Shown: one piece after another, positions 61,019 through 64,000 of the stretch
Layout of the letters: every line of letters begins with the position of its first letter
Numbering within the stretch: position 1 is the stretch's first letter
Source of the DNA: Rhizophlyctis rosea
Taxonomy: Eukaryota; Chytridiomycota; Chytridiomycetes; Rhizophlyctidales; Rhizophlyctidaceae
Direction: 5' to 3'
Assembly (NCBI GenBank): GCA_027596075.1
Contig: JADGJC010000114.1
Span: 52,475-116,474, forward strand
Length of the DNA: 64,000 nucleotides
Program-made: the position numbers and the translations under genes
Notes under the pieces: model-generated
Seen by the model: the letters and a program-made list of their open reading frames with translations, nothing else
What the model was told of the DNA's origin: nothing
The model's database searches: none

Positions 61019-62029
61019 GAGTCAACATGTGTGTGCATGCGCCATGGTCCCCATTTTTCCCACTCCCTTCCCCATGATAGTATTTACCCCCGTTCAAAGA
61101 CAAACAAAATTAGTGTAATGGCATGACGTATGATGATGAATATCGACATGGTTGGGTGTAACAGCCATTTCATCATGACTAACTCATTCATCTTCATGGC
61201 TCCCTAGTGCGCCGCCGCAACCCGATTGAGCATAATTAGGTGTGAATGGGTACGGAGGGGGGTAACACAAGCATGAGTCAGAGTGTGCCACGCAATCTGG
61301 AGTGTGTTTTGTGCGCCCAACATCCTTTGTTATGGCACCAACATCAGTCGGCTGAGGGTTCCCAATGCGGCAAGCAGCGATGCGATCCTGACCAGAAAGG
61401 GAAAGGATGATGTGACCCCATAGCAATATGGGAGCCAACACCAACACCAAACAGACAATTAGGCAACACCATCCAAATAGTAACAAGTTGGTTCATGCTG
61501 GGCACTGACGAAAAAGAATATCGATTACAATCGGGTGGAGACATGACAACCAAAGAAAACAATCAGATTCACGGAGAGAAGAGAGGGCGTCGTCCTCTTT
61601 CACTCAATGGCAACTGATGCTCCTGCTGCTGGTCTCAGTTGGTCTCTCAATGGTTTCATTATCTCACATCCCTCCGACGTGGGAATGAAACGGGGACGGA
61701 CTGTAGCAGACAGTACTCTTTCAAGTTGACGCCTTCCAAATCCCTGAAGTTTCTTATAAGTAGTCTAACCCATCCTGCATTCCGTCGGGATTTCGATCTT
61801 TTCACTTTCCCACGCTTTTTATGCGCGTGAGAAACACCGCGATACTTTTGCACCGCGTTTGTTTCCCACGTAAACAATCCCACACTTGCCTGTGCCTTAC
61901 TTACTTTCACACACAAGCCTCGGCCATCCCATCCACATAGCACTGTACTACTCCGCACTCCGCGTGCGAGTAGGAGTCGTTGTCACAAACTACCACCTCA
62001 CCTTCACATACTGTTCTTCCCTAACGACC

Positions 62030-63314
62030 ATGCCTAAAGCCAAATCAAACACCGCCTCCAAAGTGAAGTGGTCTCAATACGCCTTCGACGAGTGCGGCAA
62101 CATTTCCGAATCATCCTCTTTCCACATCGTCACTCCAAATCAGAATGCGGCTTCCATCCTCGGGAGAAACAGCAGCGAAACCAACACCAACGTCTCGCAA
62201 CAGCAGCCGTCGCCTCCTCTTGTGGTCACCCGTCATCAGCCGTATCCCAGAAGACGACCCTCGCCGCCGCCTCCTAGAACAGCCAATTCTGCAGAGGAGA
62301 GGTTTCTGAGAGATGATGCACGGAGGCGGCCACCACAGCAGAGGTAGGGATCGTGTTGCTTAACACTCGAATACTCTATGCAGCAACCAAACTCACCGTG
62401 ATTGCACCAATCATCACAGCAGCGAACCCCCGCACTCCTCCCCTCACGCATCACGCAGCCGTCACTCACCACCAACACCCCGCCTCCCTCCACCCCTCCC
62501 AAGCCTCGAAGCCCTAGGCCTTCGCCAAATCGCCTCCCAATCCCGTCTCGACCGCCGCGCCTCCGGCTCCGAATCCATCGACTCAACCTCCACACCCTTA
62601 GACCACGACTATGACCGCCCGGACACCCGCTCCGACCGTGACCGTGACCGCGACAGAAGAGACAGGGAACGGACACGCGAACGTGAGGACTTTCCCGTTA
62701 CGTCTACGCCTGCATCCATCGCGAGCTCCCTTTCAACAAGTTCGAGATCACCGATTGCATCACGTCCCCCACCATTCCTCCCGCCTAACGAGCGTGAAAT
62801 GTCCCGTCGGCATTCCTCTGTGGAGATTCACTGTTCCTCTTCTTCCGTTACAGGAGGAGGAGGTGGAAACGACAGTTACTTCCCGCCCCCCCGCGCAACA
62901 TCCGGTCTAATAGGCGGCCTAACAACTTCCTCCTCCTCCTCCTCAACCTCCATGCCCCCACCACCAACATCTCCTCACCCACCACCACCACAACAATCAT
63001 CATCATCATCCGCGACGGACGATTTGTTGCATTCCCTGCATACACGGTTGAGAGCGCTTGAGACTGATAGGAGACAGTTGAGGACTACGACTGAGCAGCT
63101 TGTGGAGAGGAATCGGGCGCTTGTGGGTGTTGCGGAACGGTTGGAGGAGGAGAATAGGGAGTTGAGGAGGTTGTTGGAGGGGGGAGGGGGGAGTGGGAGT
63201 GGGAGTGGGAGGGGACGTGTTGAGGGGGAGCGGCCTTTGACGCCTGTTGAGGCGGGTGGGAGGAGTATTAGGAGGAGGAGGGAGACGGTTGGCGGGGGGA
63301 GAGTTGGGAAGTAG
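62030..63314 (+). CDS. Low-complexity protein with C-terminal coiled coil, unknown function
   Basis: Exons 62030-62343 and 62420-63314 give 402 aa. The N-terminus (MPKAKSNTASKVKWSQYAFD) is basic. The centre is Pro/Ser/Arg-rich, with an RD/RE repeat (DRDRDRDRRDRERTRERE, about 185-205) like those in splicing-associated proteins. A Ser/Pro/Gly-rich region and a coiled coil follow (about 310-355: LHSLHTRLRALETDRRQLRT and LEEENRELRRLLE). A Gly/Ser linker and a basic end complete it. The RD/RE stretch and coiled coil hint at a nuclear RNA-related or scaffold role, but no domain is recognised. ATG 62030 follows a C/T-rich leader with no other ATG in frame. Confidence 0.75.
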
Positions 63315-64000
63315 ATGGTGGATAAGATAATATGAGTGAACTTTATTATGCCTTCTGGCCTGATCAAAGGGCCGGGCTCCCATACCCCAGTACTGTAAAA
63401 TATGAAAAATCGAGGTGTTGTGGTGTTCAGAAACTGTTTTTTGCGTCATTGTCTTTTTATGCACGCTTTTTGTGGTATTTTTGTACCACTATATACCCAG
63501 CTGCAAAACCTCGTTTTTTTTCCGGTATCCTGCCCTTTTTTTTTCCTTTTCCTTTGTTGTACTTTTGGTTCTTGGTATTTTTGAGGTTTGAGGGTCTAAG
63601 GGAGTTGAGTTATGCCGGAGGAAGTATGTACAGTCGCATGCCTTCCCCAACTCGCATTGTAAGGGGCCCCTCCTAATGATAGGGAGGGTTTCTATGGGTT
63701 TGCTCTTGTCTGATAGTTCGCAGACATGAATATGAAGAGATTTGCTTTTGCGCCATCGAAGAATACCGGTGGTCGGCTTTTAGTCTTTTACCGATGTACA
63801 GTATTCTGACTCTGGGAAAAAAAAAAAACGGTTTCGGGTCTTCGATTTTTGACGGCGCTTTGGGTTGTCGCTTTCCTCGAGACGCGTTGTCGGCACGGTT
63901 TTTTTGTTCGGTTTTTCTGCTGGTATGTGGGAGTGGAGGGGAAGGAGGGTTTACCGATGTATTTTGACTTGAATAAAAAAAAGGGGTGGGGCGGGGGGGG
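63315..64000. other. 3' flank, T-rich then homopolymer-rich
   Basis: T-rich DNA with no supported gene. A/G homopolymers end the window (A-run at 63818-63829, G-run at 63983-64000). A TTTACCGATGTA motif occurs twice, near 63787 and 63951. The window end may be close to a difficult-to-assemble stretch. Confidence 0.5.

Larger units (their letters stand above)
57243..62029. other. 4.8-kb gene-poor region
   Basis: No gene with a recognised domain. It contains a cluster of three small hairpins at 58309-58362 and a weak candidate small gene on the - strand near 60604-61018. The remaining open frames are short and overlap. The right end (61600-62029) has a C/T-rich stretch typical of a promoter or leader ahead of the gene at 62030. 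Confidence 0.5.

Noticed and set aside
1..64000. CRISPR arrays, bacterial operons, transposase or reverse-transcriptase genes
   Set aside because: None seen. The repeats present are small direct tandem repeats without spacers, and no DDE, integrase or RT motif was recognised in any frame.

Overview
The window is nuclear DNA of a fungus. Genes carry many short introns (about 45-110 bp, usually GTAAGT/GTATGT...AG), and one tRNA gene is present. The mix of proteins (HET domain, Msn2-like zinc fingers, a Frizzled-like receptor, a TRPV-like channel, TPR arrays) suggests an early-diverging zoosporic lineage such as a chytrid. That placement is inference from gene content, not a phylogeny. Exon joins were worked out by hand; wherever a complete exon chain is given, the summed exon length is divisible by three.

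Layout. 1.3-9.3 kb: a full-length ABCC/MRP exporter and a dynamin-like GTPase on the + strand, then a small coiled-coil ORF on the - strand. 9.8-13.9 kb: no supported gene, one 47-bp tandem repeat. 14.0-20.0 kb: a Frizzled/Smoothened-like receptor and a membrane protein with a large ectodomain (+). 20.2 kb: tRNA-Arg(ACG). 20.5-26 kb: a HET-domain protein with a Pro/Tyr/Gln-rich N-terminus and a PARG-like protein, both on the - strand. 26.75-30.9 kb: a TRPV-like ankyrin channel (+), divergent from the PARG-like gene. 31.8-33.7 kb: a decayed TRP exon, an F-box gene and a decayed F-box copy. 34.1-36.3 kb: a TIR-like/TPR gene interrupted by a stop and a frameshift. 39.9-41.6 kb: an Msn2/4-like C2H2 factor. 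42.9-45.1 kb: an unknown protein with a SUMO-interaction-like motif. 45.1-50.7 kb: gene-poor, with short tandem duplications. 50.75-52.7 kb: a bHLH-zipper-type factor. 53.7-57.2 kb: two convergent membrane-protein genes. 57.2-62.0 kb: gene-poor. 62.0-63.3 kb: a low-complexity coiled-coil protein.

Themes. Several genes look like sensing or signalling components: Frizzled-like receptor, TRPV-like channel, and ectodomain proteins. Three domains point toward NAD/ADP-ribose chemistry or self/non-self biology: HET, PARG-like and TIR-like. The HET, PARG-like and TRPV-like genes are direct neighbours. Two signals cut across gene families. Base skew runs from C-rich to G-rich inside most long exons, with a matching synonymous-codon switch. 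Micro-exons of 24, 15 and 22 nt occur in three different genes.
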